A stretch of 54,912 nt of DNA from an uncultured Bacteroidales bacterium (GCA_902778265.1 CACYXI010000025.1:1-54912), one strand, 5' to 3'. Counted from the stretch's first letter, positions 26,085 through 36,900 are shown. Notes: a model not told the origin generated them from the sequence alone. Translations and numbers: made by a program.

Positions 26085-26330
26085 AGGCGAAATAATATAG
26101 GCGTGGGTGTAACCCACGTATCATAGATATCCATATTTTCAAGAGCGCTGTAGGTGCGATATAATTCATATCATGCTGAGAAACATGGTGTTATGTCGCC
26201 CAGGCAGGGCTTTATTTCTCAATCCACGCCAATAGATAGGGTTACACCTATCCTATGATATGCTGTCCTTACAGGACTTACAAAATGCTTTTCTGGAATT
26301 TATCACCACATTGAATTTTATTATGCTCAA
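26085..26330. repeat. Dispersed intergenic repeat, copy 2 (first at 840)
   Basis: Reads AGGCGAAATAATATAGGCGT, AACCCACGTATCATAGA, GAGCGCTGTAGGTGCGATAT and CCTATGATATGCTGTCC with an ACAGGACTTA tail, parallel to copy 1. It has an extra GGGTTACACCTATCC segment. It abuts the 3' end of the BspA remnant. Confidence 0.65.
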
Positions 26331-26345
26331 CAGAGGATTTCTTCA

Positions 26346-27080
26346 TTACCACATAGGAGTGTCATCTGGTTCTGTCATCCATTGTGGAATGATTTTAGAA
26401 TCTATTTGTGTACAACCCCTGAATGCGTTTTCGTCAATCTCTGTATTTGGATTCTCGATATTAACAGAAGTTAGATTTGCACAATAATAAAAAGCACCGT
26501 TTCCGATACTCTGTACGCTATTTGGAATTGTGATGGAAGTGAGGCTTGTACAACCCGCAAAAGCACTCTCTTTGATGTATTTTAAACTGTTGGGAAGCGT
26601 GATAGAGGATAGTTCTTCGCAACAGAAGAAAGCGTTATCCTCTATGCTCTCCACGCTATTCGGGATTATGACAGATGTCAGTCCAATACAATATGCGAAA
26701 GCGAATTCTCCAATACTCTTCATCCTGTTAGGAATGGTTATTGATGTTAGTCCGACACAACCCTTGAAAGCTGCATGTTCAAATTTTGTCACGGAATTAG
26801 GAATGGTGATAGAAGTTAGCCCGTGGCAATGTTCAAATGCACACCTTCCGATACAAGTTACTGTGTTGGGAATGATTGTTTTCTTGCATCCTATAACGAG
26901 CTTGTTTGTTGCAGTATGTATTATGGCGTTACAATCATTTCTACTATCATAAATCTTGTTGCCTTTATCAACATTGATTGATATGAGATTTAGACAATAA
27001 AAGAATGCTCCTTCGTCAATGCTCGTCACAGAGTTCGGAATTGTGATTGAGGTTAGATTTTTACAGCCATAGTATTTGTA
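26346..27080 (-). pseudogene. 5'-truncated BspA-like leucine-rich repeat gene
   Basis: Ten or so clean BspA-type repeats (LTSITIPNSVxSIGxxAFxxC) run to a stop at 26346. The repeat frame continues upstream of the first usable codon (GTG at 27029) to about 27080 (YYGCKNLTSITIPNSVTSID) and then dissolves into unrelated DNA with an in-frame stop at 27138. No ATG, signal peptide or C-terminal anchor is present. I read it as the 3' part of a surface-protein gene that lost its front end, perhaps a cassette for recombination with intact BspA genes. A truncated but expressed product cannot be excluded. Confidence 0.65.
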
Positions 27081-27229
27081 ACTCGCTATGGCACAAACTA
27101 TTCTAATTAAAACGGTAGAAAAGTGATGATGCAGATTCTATTGGTGGTAAAAAACATAAAAAAAATAACATTTTTAACCTTTGTTATACATTTACATAAG
27201 TATTTTGAATAAAATCTATTATGAAATAA

Positions 27230-27377
27230 CTAAAGTTTCCTAGCCTCTAAAAGAGCTTATAAAATAACGGTTCCTCGGAAAAATTTATGAATTTTGTATT
27301 CGCTTAAACAACATAAACACAACGATTTAACAGAAACCGTTATTTTATAGGCTCTTTTAGAGGAGGGGAAACTTTAG
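27230..27377. mobile_element. MITE-like element with about 45-bp terminal inverted repeats
   Basis: Left end CTAAAGTTTCCTAGCCTCTA then AAAGAGCTTATAAAATAACG (27230-27272); right end CGTTATTTTATAGGCTCTTT then TAGAGGAGGGGAAACTTTAG (27338-27377). The arms are inverted and differ at only a few positions. They flank about 60 bases with no frame. No target duplication is obvious. It lies between the 3' end of anSME and the truncated BspA gene. Confidence 0.6.
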
Positions 27378-27504
27378 CGGCTAATTAATGTAGTCAAGCG
27401 TAGCGTTTAAATTCATCAAACTGGCGTTGATATTAAGTAGTCCATTGTTCGTTTTTACTGGACACCAGTATTCTGCTGTCAGGTAAAACCCCATAGGCTA
27501 CCGC

Positions 27505-28632
27505 TCATTGTAACTGCTTTTTCATATACTCCATATATGGTGCTACGTGCTCAAAGTACATGCGGTATCCTTCGCATAGGTAGTTGAGTCCAGGTTCGCC
27601 ATCGGCAGTGTTGAGCAAACGGTTCTTGGGGCATTCTCCGTTGCATGCAAAGAGCCACTTACAGGCGGTGCACTGACGTGGGAGGGTGAGGTGCTTGTCG
27701 CGCCCGAACTTGGTCTGTTGCTCTGAATACATCATTTCGGTTATGGTATGCGTCTTGATGTTGCCAAGCTTGTATTGCGGATATACGTAGTGGTCGCACG
27801 AATATATGTCGCCGTTATGCTCCAGTACTCCTGCATGTCCGCAGTATTTTGCCAGTGAGCAAACTCCAGGGGATATTCCGCACCAGTTGGCAAGTGTTGC
27901 ATCGAATATCTGAACGAAGTATTTGCCTACGTCTTTTCTTATCCATTCATCGAACAGGCGGCACAGGAACTCACCCCATTGCCTTGGGCGCACGGAGTAT
28001 GGGGTCAGTTCGCCAAGGCGTGTGGCATCGACAACGGGTGTGAACTGTATGTAGCGGCATCCTATCTTCTTGAAGAAGTGATAGAACTCCAGCGGATGGT
28101 CGCCGTTTATGTGGTTGACGACGGCCATCGCGTTCCATTCCACATGATGGTGGTTCAGCGTGTCAATGCCTCTCATAACTTCATCGAAGGTGGGGTTGCC
28201 GTTTGCCTGTCGGCGATATGCGTCATGATACTCGCGCGGTCCGTCGATGGATACACCGATGAGCCAGTTGTTCTTGTGGAAGAACTCGGCATACTCATCG
28301 GTGACCAGCGTTCCGTTGGTCTGGAGTGAGTTGGCGATATTGCGTCCCGCTGCATATTTCTGCTGAAGTCGGATTATCTTCTCGTAGTAGCTCACGGGGC
28401 GCAGCATGGGTTCTCCTCCATGCCATGTGAAGAGAATGTCGCCCATTGTCTGGCTTTCAATGTATTGCTTGATGAATCTTTCGAGTGTATCGTCGTCCAT
28501 CATGTTATGCTCTCCCGGATATAGCTTTGCCTTATCCAGATAGTAGCAATATTTACAGTGAAGGTTACAGGCAGCGCCAACTGGCTTGGCCATAACATAA
28601 AGAGGGCGTGCGAAAGGAGATATTGTTGCCAT
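27505..28632 (-). CDS. Anaerobic sulfatase-maturating enzyme (radical SAM, anSME)
   Basis: 375 residues. The radical SAM cluster motif CxxxCxxC is C22-C26-C29 (AACNLHCKYCYY), followed by FTWHGGEPMLRP. The C-terminal SPASM region supplies cysteines for two more 4Fe-4S clusters (CGISPGVCSLAKYCGHAG, DIYSCDHYVYP, RQCTACKWLFACNGECPKNR). anSME turns the active-site Ser or Cys of sulfatases into formylglycine without oxygen. It lies downstream of two sulfatase genes whose active-site residue is Ser, but a hairpin terminator and its own -7 box separate it, so it may be expressed separately and serve other sulfatases too. Confidence 0.9.
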   Translation of the reverse strand: MATISPFARPLYVMAKPVGAACNLHCKYCYYLDKAKLYPGEHNMMDDDTLERFIKQYIESQTMGDILFTWHGGEPMLRPVSYYEKIIRLQQKYAAGRNIANSLQTNGTLVTDEYAEFFHKNNWLIGVSIDGPREYHDAYRRQANGNPTFDEVMRGIDTLNHHHVEWNAMAVVNHINGDHPLEFYHFFKKIGCRYIQFTPVVDATRLGELTPYSVRPRQWGEFLCRLFDEWIRKDVGKYFVQIFDATLANWCGISPGVCSLAKYCGHAGVLEHNGDIYSCDHYVYPQYKLGNIKTHTITEMMYSEQQTKFGRDKHLTLPRQCTACKWLFACNGECPKNRLLNTADGEPGLNYLCEGYRMYFEHVAPYMEYMKKQLQ

Positions 28633-28673
28633 TTTTTAAAAACAATCTTTTATTCCATACTTGTTTGCGACTG

Positions 28674-28747
28674 CAAAAATACAAAGTTTCTACGACATAG
28701 AAAATCCCCTTTATGCGGTATTGAAATACCACATAGAAGGGATTTTT
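28674..28747 (-). terminator. Hairpin terminator after the sulfatases, overlapping the anSME promoter
   Basis: A long imperfect stem at 28700-28747 (AAAATCCCCTTTATGCGGTA pairing with TACCACATAGAAGGGATTTT) follows the sulfatase stop codon at 28783 on the minus strand. TATTTTTG (28674-28681 on the minus strand), just past it, is a possible -7 box for anSME. Confidence 0.6.
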
Positions 28748-28782
28748 GAAAAGATTAGAAAAAATTTGAATAAAAGATGTGA

Positions 28783-30486
28783 TTACTTAATTAGAAAATG
28801 AGTTGGAACCTCAGATTTGATATCCTGCACCTTGCTTTGCCTGAATGCCCTCATCATTTTAGGCTCCTTTTCCTCGAGATAATGGAAATCAACTACATTG
28901 TTTTCCTTAGCCCAATTGAAATAAGCCGTTGACAATTTGCTTACCACTTCGTGATTGCGTGATGCAACATTGTGTGTCTCGCCTGGATCATTTTCAAGAT
29001 CAAAGAGTTCCCATGAATAGTTAGGCCAGTGAGACTCCAATTTCCATTTGCCTATACGCACGGCACGATTGCCGGCACGCTCCCAGCAAAGGGCTTCCAC
29101 ACGATCCACGCTCTCCTTTCCATCGAATAGCACAGGCAAAAGGCTCTTTCCGTGAAGTTCATTAGCTTTCACACCGTTCAGTTCCTTCGGATATTCCACA
29201 CCTGCAAGGTCATAGAAGGTAGGTGCGAGGTCTATTATGTGGCCAGTACCCTTAGCTATTCTTCCTGCCTTTATTTTTTTAGGAAACCATGCAATGAAAG
29301 GTGTACGGATACCGCCCTCATACACAAAGTCCTTATAGGCACGGAATGGAGTGTTGGAAAGATGTGACCAGTTGCGAGATTGCGACTCACTCGAACCGAT
29401 TGTACCCAATGGACCAGAGTTTCTTGAAGCGCCTCCATGCCATCTTATGAGATCCTCGGCGGGTGCGCCATTGTCAGAAATAAAGATGACGAGCGTATTG
29501 TCATCTATGCTCTTCGCCTTCAGAGCGTCGAGTACCCTGCCAATCCCCTGATCCATACGATCGATCATGGCTGCATACACCTCCATTTTCTTCACCCATT
29601 CCTTACGGCGGTCATACGAAAGTTTTGCCCACTCATAGTTATTGTCTTCATTTTCAGGTAAAACGGCATTCTGCGGAATGAGTCCCAGTTGTTTCTGCTT
29701 CTCGAAACGTCTTTGTCTTATCACATCCCATCCCTCATCATATACGCCCTTGTATTTTGCAATATCCTCAGGTAGAGCATGCAATGGCCAATGCGGAGCG
29801 GTATATGCGAGATACAGTACAAAAGGCTTGTCACCTGTCTGCTCCTTGATATAATCCACCGCATTGTCCGTTATGAGGTCTGTCGAATAATAGCTTCCAG
29901 GCTCAAGTTCCACAGGCTGACCATCCTTATAATAAGGACGTTTCCTCTTTGCTGCATCTTTTTTTTGCTGTTCAGTAGCATTGGCTGGAACATAGTCGCC
30001 TTGGTCAAAATAACTACCGTTGTTAGCGTTGAAAGAATGCTCAAAGCCTCTCTGCCAGGGCTGGCTGACTTCTTTGCCGTTCTCCCTGCCAGAAACGTGC
30101 CACTTGCCCGATAGGTAGGTGTGATATCCTCCATGCTCCAACACTTCTGCAAACGTGAGAGACTCTCTGTTGATATAGCCCTGATAAGCAGGAAGCCCGA
30201 GGTTATTGGCGAAATATCCAACTCCAGCCCTATGCTGATACTGTCCCGTAAGCAATGAAGCACGTGTTGGCGCGCTGATGCTATTGTTGTAGAACTCACA
30301 GAATCGAGTTCCCTCAGAAGCGAGTCTGTCAAGGTTAGGAGTCTTGATCTCTGAGCCGTATGAGCCAAGGTCAGAATATCCCATATCATCAGCAAGGATC
30401 AGTATGATGTTAGGACGCTTGTCAGCCCCCTGTGCCGATGCCGTAGCCGAAGCCGCGAGCATAAAAGGTAAAACAAAATTCTTCAT
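28783..30486 (-). CDS. Secreted sulfatase, Ser-type active site
   Basis: 567 residues; signal peptide MKNFVLPFMLAASATASAQG. Calcium ligands are in IILILADDMGYSDLG. The formylglycine motif is S71-A-P-T-R75-ASLLTG, so Ser rather than Cys is modified, which needs anSME. LSGKWHVSG, FISDNGAP and the C-terminal subdomain (RVEALCWERAGNRAVRIGKW) are typical of arylsulfatase A/AtsA-like S1 enzymes. It overlaps the upstream sulfatase by four bases (ATGA), and the pair is 41% or so alike by eye. Substrate is unknown; no glycoside hydrolase accompanies it. Confidence 0.88.
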   Translation of the reverse strand: MKNFVLPFMLAASATASAQGADKRPNIILILADDMGYSDLGSYGSEIKTPNLDRLASEGTRFCEFYNNSISAPTRASLLTGQYQHRAGVGYFANNLGLPAYQGYINRESLTFAEVLEHGGYHTYLSGKWHVSGRENGKEVSQPWQRGFEHSFNANNGSYFDQGDYVPANATEQQKKDAAKRKRPYYKDGQPVELEPGSYYSTDLITDNAVDYIKEQTGDKPFVLYLAYTAPHWPLHALPEDIAKYKGVYDEGWDVIRQRRFEKQKQLGLIPQNAVLPENEDNNYEWAKLSYDRRKEWVKKMEVYAAMIDRMDQGIGRVLDALKAKSIDDNTLVIFISDNGAPAEDLIRWHGGASRNSGPLGTIGSSESQSRNWSHLSNTPFRAYKDFVYEGGIRTPFIAWFPKKIKAGRIAKGTGHIIDLAPTFYDLAGVEYPKELNGVKANELHGKSLLPVLFDGKESVDRVEALCWERAGNRAVRIGKWKLESHWPNYSWELFDLENDPGETHNVASRNHEVVSKLSTAYFNWAKENNVVDFHYLEEKEPKMMRAFRQSKVQDIKSEVPTHFLIK

Positions 30487-32120
30487 CGTGTGCGTACCTC
30501 CCCATTCTTTCTATTAACTACATTGTTCTTTCTGTTATCCGCTGCACCCCAAGGATTGCGAAGGAGCTTGAAGTCAACTACGTCGTTAGCTTCTGCCCAT
30601 TCAGTATAATGTTTTTTTAGCTTATCCACTATATCCGGATGCTCTGCAGCCACATCAAACCTCTCGCTTCTGTCGTTTTCGATGTCGTAAAGCTCATCCA
30701 CGCCATCCTTCACCGACACATACTTCCATTTTCCAAGTCTGACAGCCTTGTTGCCAGCCCTTTCCCAGCAAAGCGGTTTCTCACGCTCCACCTCCTCCTT
30801 ACCACCAAACAATATAGGAAGGAGACTCTTGCCTGGAAGTGCATTAGTCTTCACGCCATTATATTCCGTAGGATATTCAGCTCCTGCAAGGTCATAGAAT
30901 GTAGGAGCAAGGTCAATCAAATGTCCTACTCCCTTCACTATGCGTCCCTTTTTTATCTTGCCTGGAAACCATGCAATAAGAGGTGCACTAATGCCACCTT
31001 CATAGCAAATGCCCTTATACTCACGGAAAGGAGCATTACCAGTCTGTGACCAATACTTGTTCTGCACCTCATAGCTGCCAGGATCACCTACCGAATAGTT
31101 TCCTCGTGATCTTGACACCGCACCTCTGCCGCCTTCAGCACCATTATCCGATATGAAGATGATGAGCGTATTCTTATCCTGTTTCATTTGTTTCAGCTTG
31201 CGCAACACCCTTCCGATTTCCTGATCCACCCTGTCAATCATTGCGGCATACACCTCCTGTCGGCGTTCCCAGTATTTCTGCTCATCGTAAGGGAGAGTCC
31301 TCCACAATGGAATTTCATCATCATGCTTTGCAAGTTGCTGAGATACAGGCACCACACCCTGCTTAATGGCATTTTGGAGTCTCACCTGACGTAGTGAATC
31401 CCATCCGATTGAGAATTTTCCCTTATACTTCGCAATATCTTCCTTCTTAGCCTGCAAAGGCCAGTGAGGTGCATTGAATGCGAGATAGAGGAAGAAAGGC
31501 TTCTTCTCATTTTTCTGACCGTCAAGAAACTCAATGGCATTATCCGTAATCACATCCGTGAGATATTCCCCATCCTTCAGATGATACTCCTCGTTATCCT
31601 TGATGAAACGCACGGAAGTCACGCTATTCCTATTGTCATCAACCTCATAGTATGAGCTTGCGCCGCCAATGAAGCCGAAGAAATGGTCAAAGCCACGCTG
31701 ATTAGGCCATTGATCGCGATCATCACCCACATGCCATTTACCACTCATCAGCGTGGTATATCCGGCACGCTTAAGCACCTCCGCAAAAGTGAGCGACTCC
31801 TTATTTAGGAATCCCTGATAAGCAGCCAGGCCCAGATTGTTATTGAAGAATCCGAGACCAGCCTTGTGCTGATACTGTCCCGTAATAAGCGAAGCACGGG
31901 TTGGTGCGGAAATACCATTATTATAGAACTGACAGAAACGAGTACCCTCGTTTGCCAGACGCGTGAGGTTAGGGGTTTCTATCTCATATCCACCGTATGG
32001 CTGAATATCACTGAAACCCATATCATCCACCATTACCATTATGATGTTGGGCTTCTGTTGCTCTGCAGCCACAGCAGTTGCGGAAGCCAATATAGCAACA
32101 GGTAAACTAATTTTCTTCAT
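30483..32120 (-). CDS. Secreted sulfatase, Ser-type active site (paralogue)
   Basis: About 545 residues from ATG at 32120 (MKKISLPVAILASATAVAAE, a signal peptide); nine open codons upstream are ignored. Metal ligands are in IIMVMVDDMGFSD and the formylglycine motif is again S71-A-P-T-R75-ASLITG. It shares the layout of the downstream sulfatase throughout (GYTTLMSGKWHVGD, IIFISDNGAEGG, KPLCWERAGNKAVRLGKW), so the two arose by duplication. It starts 105 bases after the susD-like gene, with a G/C hairpin between, and overlaps its partner by four bases. Role: desulfation of a sulfated glycan or aryl sulfate in the periplasm. Confidence 0.88.
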   Translation of the reverse strand: MKKISLPVAILASATAVAAEQQKPNIIMVMVDDMGFSDIQPYGGYEIETPNLTRLANEGTRFCQFYNNGISAPTRASLITGQYQHKAGLGFFNNNLGLAAYQGFLNKESLTFAEVLKRAGYTTLMSGKWHVGDDRDQWPNQRGFDHFFGFIGGASSYYEVDDNRNSVTSVRFIKDNEEYHLKDGEYLTDVITDNAIEFLDGQKNEKKPFFLYLAFNAPHWPLQAKKEDIAKYKGKFSIGWDSLRQVRLQNAIKQGVVPVSQQLAKHDDEIPLWRTLPYDEQKYWERRQEVYAAMIDRVDQEIGRVLRKLKQMKQDKNTLIIFISDNGAEGGRGAVSRSRGNYSVGDPGSYEVQNKYWSQTGNAPFREYKGICYEGGISAPLIAWFPGKIKKGRIVKGVGHLIDLAPTFYDLAGAEYPTEYNGVKTNALPGKSLLPILFGGKEEVEREKPLCWERAGNKAVRLGKWKYVSVKDGVDELYDIENDRSERFDVAAEHPDIVDKLKKHYTEWAEANDVVDFKLLRNPWGAADNRKNNVVNRKNGEVRTR

Positions 32121-32137
32121 TATTTTAATAAATTTTA

Positions 32138-32213
32138 AAGCCCCCATCCCCCAAAGGGGGAGTTTGTTATTTTCGTTAAAAAGAGATCCCCCTTGGGGGA
32201 TGGGAGCATCTCT
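32138..32213. terminator. Inverted CCCCCATCCCCC/GGGGGATGGG hairpin between susD and sulfatases
   Basis: CCCCCATCCCCCAAAGGGGG (32142-32161) and CCCCCTTGGGGGATGGGAGC form two local hairpins and can also pair with each other. It may attenuate sulfatase expression relative to susC/susD, or be another palindromic insertion of the kind seen at 10.3 and 12.3 kb. Confidence 0.5.
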
Positions 32214-32225
32214 TTTATTTACCTT

Positions 32226-33686
32226 TTATTCCCAGTCGCTCAACTGATGCAGATTCGGGTTGAGGTCAAGCTCACGTTGTGGTATAGGAAAATGGATATG
32301 CTTGGGTAGTGCGCTCGTCTTGCCCGATGCCTTCAATTTCTGGACATAGTAGTCAGAACCACGCCTTGAAAGGTCAAACCAACGCTGAAACTCATACACG
32401 AGTTCCTTGCGTCTCTCCTCGAATACATATTCCCTGAACTCATCCTGCGAGAGGTTGGGGTTGGCATCCTTTAGTAACGTGATTCCTGCACGCTCTCGTA
32501 CCCTGTCAATAGCAGTATAAGCCTCCGCACTTGGTTTGCCTTCAGCTTCATTAAGTGCCTCTGCATAAATGAGGAGCACCTCGGCAAAGCGAATGTAAGG
32601 CACATCCTTCGAAGATTGCCCCTGATTGCCAATTACAGTCTCATCATAATATTTATGGAAATGAGGTATTGCCAGCTGATACAATTTTCCGTCAGTAGGA
32701 CTTGTCATTTCCGTTACAAAGGTAACTGGCAGTCGCTTGTCATTGGCATCATAGCTCTCATATAATCCACCTTCCAGGTGAAGGGCATCGGCATAGTCAC
32801 CATTGATACCAGGAATCTCATTTGGAGCAGATCTACCTGCAAGATTGTTCGAGATATAGTTAGCATTGCCCTTGAATTGTATGGAGAAAATATGCTCCTT
32901 GCCATTCTCGGTAGCAAGAGCGAATACATCGGCAAAATCTTCAAACAGGTCATATCTGCCACTTGCAATTACCTCCTTACTCTTTTCAGCAGCAAGTTCC
33001 CAGTCCTTATGTGTGAGATAGACCTTTGACAACAGCGATTTTGCTGCGCCAGACGTAACTCTTCCGACATTCGCATCATCGTAGCTCTCGGGCAATGCCT
33101 CCGCATCCTTCAGATCCTGAATAATCTGCGCATAGGTCTCATCTTCTGTAGCCTGTTTCACGTATGTAGTCGAAGCGTCAAGGCTCGTTGTCTCATGAAG
33201 CACAAGCGGAACCTCCTTGAACCATCTAACGAGATTGAAGTAGTTGAGTGCTCGGAGAAACTTTGCCTCGTTTACGTATCTGTTGCGAAGCGTTTCTGGT
33301 ATGGATGTGTTAGTCGAAATATTATCTATTGCCACATTGGCACGGTTTATAACATCATAGCTTTCCTTCCACATCTCCTGCATACGGTCATTGCCTGGAT
33401 CGTGTACGAGGTTGCTGATAGCACGCACATGAGCATTACGGGCACGAGGACCAGCCTCGTAGTCATCGGTTGCCATTTCCATGCCAATCTGCAACAGACA
33501 TCTATAAAGTGACTGACCATTAGGATTGAGTCCGGCATACACCGCGTTAACCGCAGCTTCAGCATCCTCACTTGATTTATAGAACTGATTGGTTGTAAGA
33601 CTTGACTCTGGCTTCTCTTCCAGTTCCACACATGATGAGAGTGCCAAGAGTGCAAAGGCTGACATTGTTAATATTTTATTCTTCAT
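32226..33686 (-). CDS. SusD/RagB-family surface glycan-binding lipoprotein
   Basis: 486 residues from ATG at 33686 (MKNKILTMSAFALLALSSCV). The lipobox LSSC predicts an outer-membrane lipoprotein. The tetratricopeptide-like helical N-terminal half (FYKSSEDAEAAVNAVYAGLN, FLRALNYFNLVRWFKEVPLV) and the C-terminal signature (FAEVLLIYAEALNEAEGKPS, FRE...ERRKELVYEFQRWFDL) are standard for SusD. It works as the lid of the SusC transporter. An unusual 306-base spacer, mostly a dispersed repeat, separates it from susC. Two sulfatases follow, so the ligand is probably sulfated. Confidence 0.92.
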   Translation of the reverse strand: MKNKILTMSAFALLALSSCVELEEKPESSLTTNQFYKSSEDAEAAVNAVYAGLNPNGQSLYRCLLQIGMEMATDDYEAGPRARNAHVRAISNLVHDPGNDRMQEMWKESYDVINRANVAIDNISTNTSIPETLRNRYVNEAKFLRALNYFNLVRWFKEVPLVLHETTSLDASTTYVKQATEDETYAQIIQDLKDAEALPESYDDANVGRVTSGAAKSLLSKVYLTHKDWELAAEKSKEVIASGRYDLFEDFADVFALATENGKEHIFSIQFKGNANYISNNLAGRSAPNEIPGINGDYADALHLEGGLYESYDANDKRLPVTFVTEMTSPTDGKLYQLAIPHFHKYYDETVIGNQGQSSKDVPYIRFAEVLLIYAEALNEAEGKPSAEAYTAIDRVRERAGITLLKDANPNLSQDEFREYVFEERRKELVYEFQRWFDLSRRGSDYYVQKLKASGKTSALPKHIHFPIPQRELDLNPNLHQLSDWE

Positions 33687-33698
33687 AATTTGTCTCAA

Positions 33699-33992
33699 TT
33701 ACTAACTACGAATTACTAATTATGAGTTACAAAGCACGAATTACCTAGTTTCGTTTTTTTTACTATTTAATTATTTACTATGTACTATTTATGTACTATT
33801 TCCTATTGCGGTAGGCATATACTATTCGTGATTGATTCGTGATTGCGCAAATAGTAAATCAACCATATAGTAAATAAATAGTACATAGGAACTTGCTTTA
33901 GCTTGATGAGCTTCAGCGAATAAATTCGTAAATCGTAAATGTTGTAAACAGGTAATTAGCAACTCGTAATTAGTAAATTCTTTATATTTTGT
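33699..33992. repeat. Composite repeat inserted between susC and susD
   Basis: The core 33779-33888 (TATGTACTATTTATGTACTA...CCTATTGCGGTAGGCATATA...) matches, in reverse complement, 45549-45647 almost perfectly. The only clear difference is an 11-base tandem duplication here (ATTCGTGATTG twice). AATTACGAATTACTAATTA-type arms flank both copies. No gene is seen. Confidence 0.8.
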
Positions 33993-36900
33993 TTAGAATC
34001 CTATCACAGCTCCGAAGCTGTAGCTCTTTGCTACTGGATATGCACCACTATCACGTCCCTGATAGATATTGCTTGCCGTTGTAATCTCTGGATCGAAACC
34101 ACTATAGTTGGTGAGAGTCCAAAGGTTGTTGCCTGTCACATAAAGTTTCAGACTGCTGAGATGCAGACTGCGTAGCACATTCTTCTTGAAATTATATGCC
34201 AATGTGGCTGTCTTGAGTCTAAGGAACGAACCATCCTCTACATAGAGGTCGGAAAAGTTTGTTGCAGGATCAAGTTTTGCACGGTTCACTGTTGTGCTTG
34301 GATTAGTCTCAGTCCATCTGCCTAAAGCTCTTGCCGTGGCATTCTGTTGTCCAGAGTAGAGACTGAGAGACAACTCGTTGGCATTAATGATATCATTGCC
34401 TACAACCCCCTGAAGGAAGAATGAGAGATTCCATTGCTTGTATCTCAACGTATTGTTAAGTCCGAAGGTAAAATCTGGCTGTGCATTGCCTATGATGGTA
34501 CGGTCATTGGTAGTAGAGAACGATCCATCGCCGTCAATATCCTTATAAAGTTGATCGCCAGCCTTTGCACTTGCCGGTGCACTTGTATATTTCGCCTTTT
34601 CTACCTCTTCACCTTTCTGGAGAATCCCATCAGTCACCAGGCCATAGAACGAACCGAGTGCCTCCCCCACCTTGGCTATATACGACCCAGTATTCATAGA
34701 ACCATAGATGTAGTAGTCAGAACCATTGCCGAGACTCAGCACCTCGTTGCGGTTAAATGAAATGTTGAAGTCTGTATCCCAAGTGAAGTTCTTCTTTACT
34801 ATGTTATGCGATGTAAGCGAGAACTCAACACCAACATTTCTTACCGAACCATAGTTCTGCAATGAAGTACCATAACCTGTAGTGTAAGGAATCTCCACAC
34901 TAAGCAGTAGGTCGGTAGTCTTCTTTATGTAGGCATCAATGGTTAGATCCAAACGATTGTTGAGCAATGCCACATCAACACCCAGGTCGAACTGATGTGT
35001 CGTTTCCCACCCGAGATCATTATTGGAAATTCTGTCAGGAGTGAAACCTATAACGTTAGTGCCGCCAAACATATATGTCGTAGAACTGAGAGTGGAGAGC
35101 GACTGGTAGTTGCCAATCTCCTGATTGCCCGTCTTGCCATAGCTTGCACGCACCTTTAGCGAAGATATGGTCTTTGACAAAGGTTTGAGAAAATTCTCTT
35201 CGCTTGCCAACCATGAGAGACCGACAGATGGGAAAGTACCCCATTTGTTGTCTTTTCCAAATCGCGATGAGCCATCCCTACGAATACTTGCCGTGATGTA
35301 GTATCGGTGCAGATAGTTATAGTTAGCTCTAGCAAGATACGAAATCAGAGCATTCTCCTGAGCCGATGATGAAGGGGTTGCCACCACTGAACCAGAACTA
35401 AGATTATTGTAAGTCGTGAGATCGGTAACGTATCCACTTGAACCGCTTGCCTGCGTCTCAATTCTATATTTCTGCTGGGTGAAACCCACAAGAGCGTCAA
35501 AGTGATGATTGTCGTTCCAATCATTAGAGTAAGTCAGGGTGTTCTCGTTCAACCATGATTCACGCAGTATGTTGCCAATGGTACCCTGTCCCTGCACACT
35601 GCTACCCTCGTATGTGGTAGAAGGCACATAGCTATATTCCCTGCCAGAGTCGATATCAGCACCAAACAAAAACTTGAGGTTCAACCCCTTTGCCAGAGAA
35701 AAATCGACAAAGCCCGTGCCAAGGAACTTATAGCTCTGCGACTTGTTGGTCACCTGATTGAGAGTGGAGATAGGGTTTGAAAATATGTTTTCGAATGGAT
35801 TGCGGAGAGTGTAGCTTCCATCCTCCTCGTATATCGTTGCCGTTGGAGGCATGAGCAATAGAGCGCCCACCACACCGCTTGGTGCCACGTTAGACACATT
35901 CTTGCTTACCGTGGCATTGATGCCCAAGCGGAGCAGTTTGCTAAGCTGTGAGTCGAGGTTAAGACGGCCGCTGATGCGCGAGAAATCAGTATTGATGATG
36001 ATACCGTCTTGATCAAGCCAGTTCACGCTTACTGCATAGTGTGTCTTTTCCGTTCCACCTGTAACTGACAGGTTGTGGTTCTGTGCAAAAGCACTTCTGA
36101 ATGCCTCGTCCTGCCAGTCTGTACCATGCCCAAGTGCGTTGATCTCGCTATCGCTGAGATACTGGTTTCTGCCACCCGATGGATTCTGATCGTAGAGCGA
36201 CTCATTACGTAGTTTTGCGAAATTAGGTGCATCAAGCACATCTATCTTCTTTCTCAGTGACTGTACCCCCACGCTTGCCTCATACACAATCTTTGCACGC
36301 TCGCCTGCCTTGCCCTGCTTCGTGGTGATGATAACCACGCCATTGGCACCGCGCGAACCGTAGATAGCCGTGGCCGATGCATCTTTCAATATGTTTATAC
36401 TCTCTATATCGTTTGGGTTAATGGATGCAAGCGGATTCGTAGCCGAACCACTAAGCACCCCAGCCGTAGCCGAACTGTTGTATATAGGGAAACCGTCTAT
36501 AACGTACAAAGGTTCATTGCCACCCTGCACAGACGAACCACCACGCACCCTGATGCTAATACCACCGCCAGGCTGACCGGATGTAGGCGTAACTTGCACA
36601 CCTGCACTTTTACCATTAAGCAGACCATCAAATGAGGCAGCATTTGTACCCTTGATATCATCCAGTTTCACCGATGACACGGCACCTGCCAGATCACTCT
36701 TCTTCTGAGTGCCATATCCCACCACCACCACGCCTTGCAGGGCGTTGAAATTCTCGGATATTTCAATAAGAATCTCATCCTCTGTTACTTCGAAGATGCT
36801 GATCTCCTCATTGTTATAGCCAGTATAGCTTGCCACGATGGTCGTAGGAACCGTCTTCACTGCGAGCGAGAAGCGCCCATCCACATCAGTAGAAGTACCG

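Noticed and set aside
27230-27377. Invertible promoter (phase switch) for the BspA-like gene
   Set aside because: The loop lacks a full TAnnTTTG box in either orientation, the gene behind it has no ATG, and no recombinase gene is nearby.
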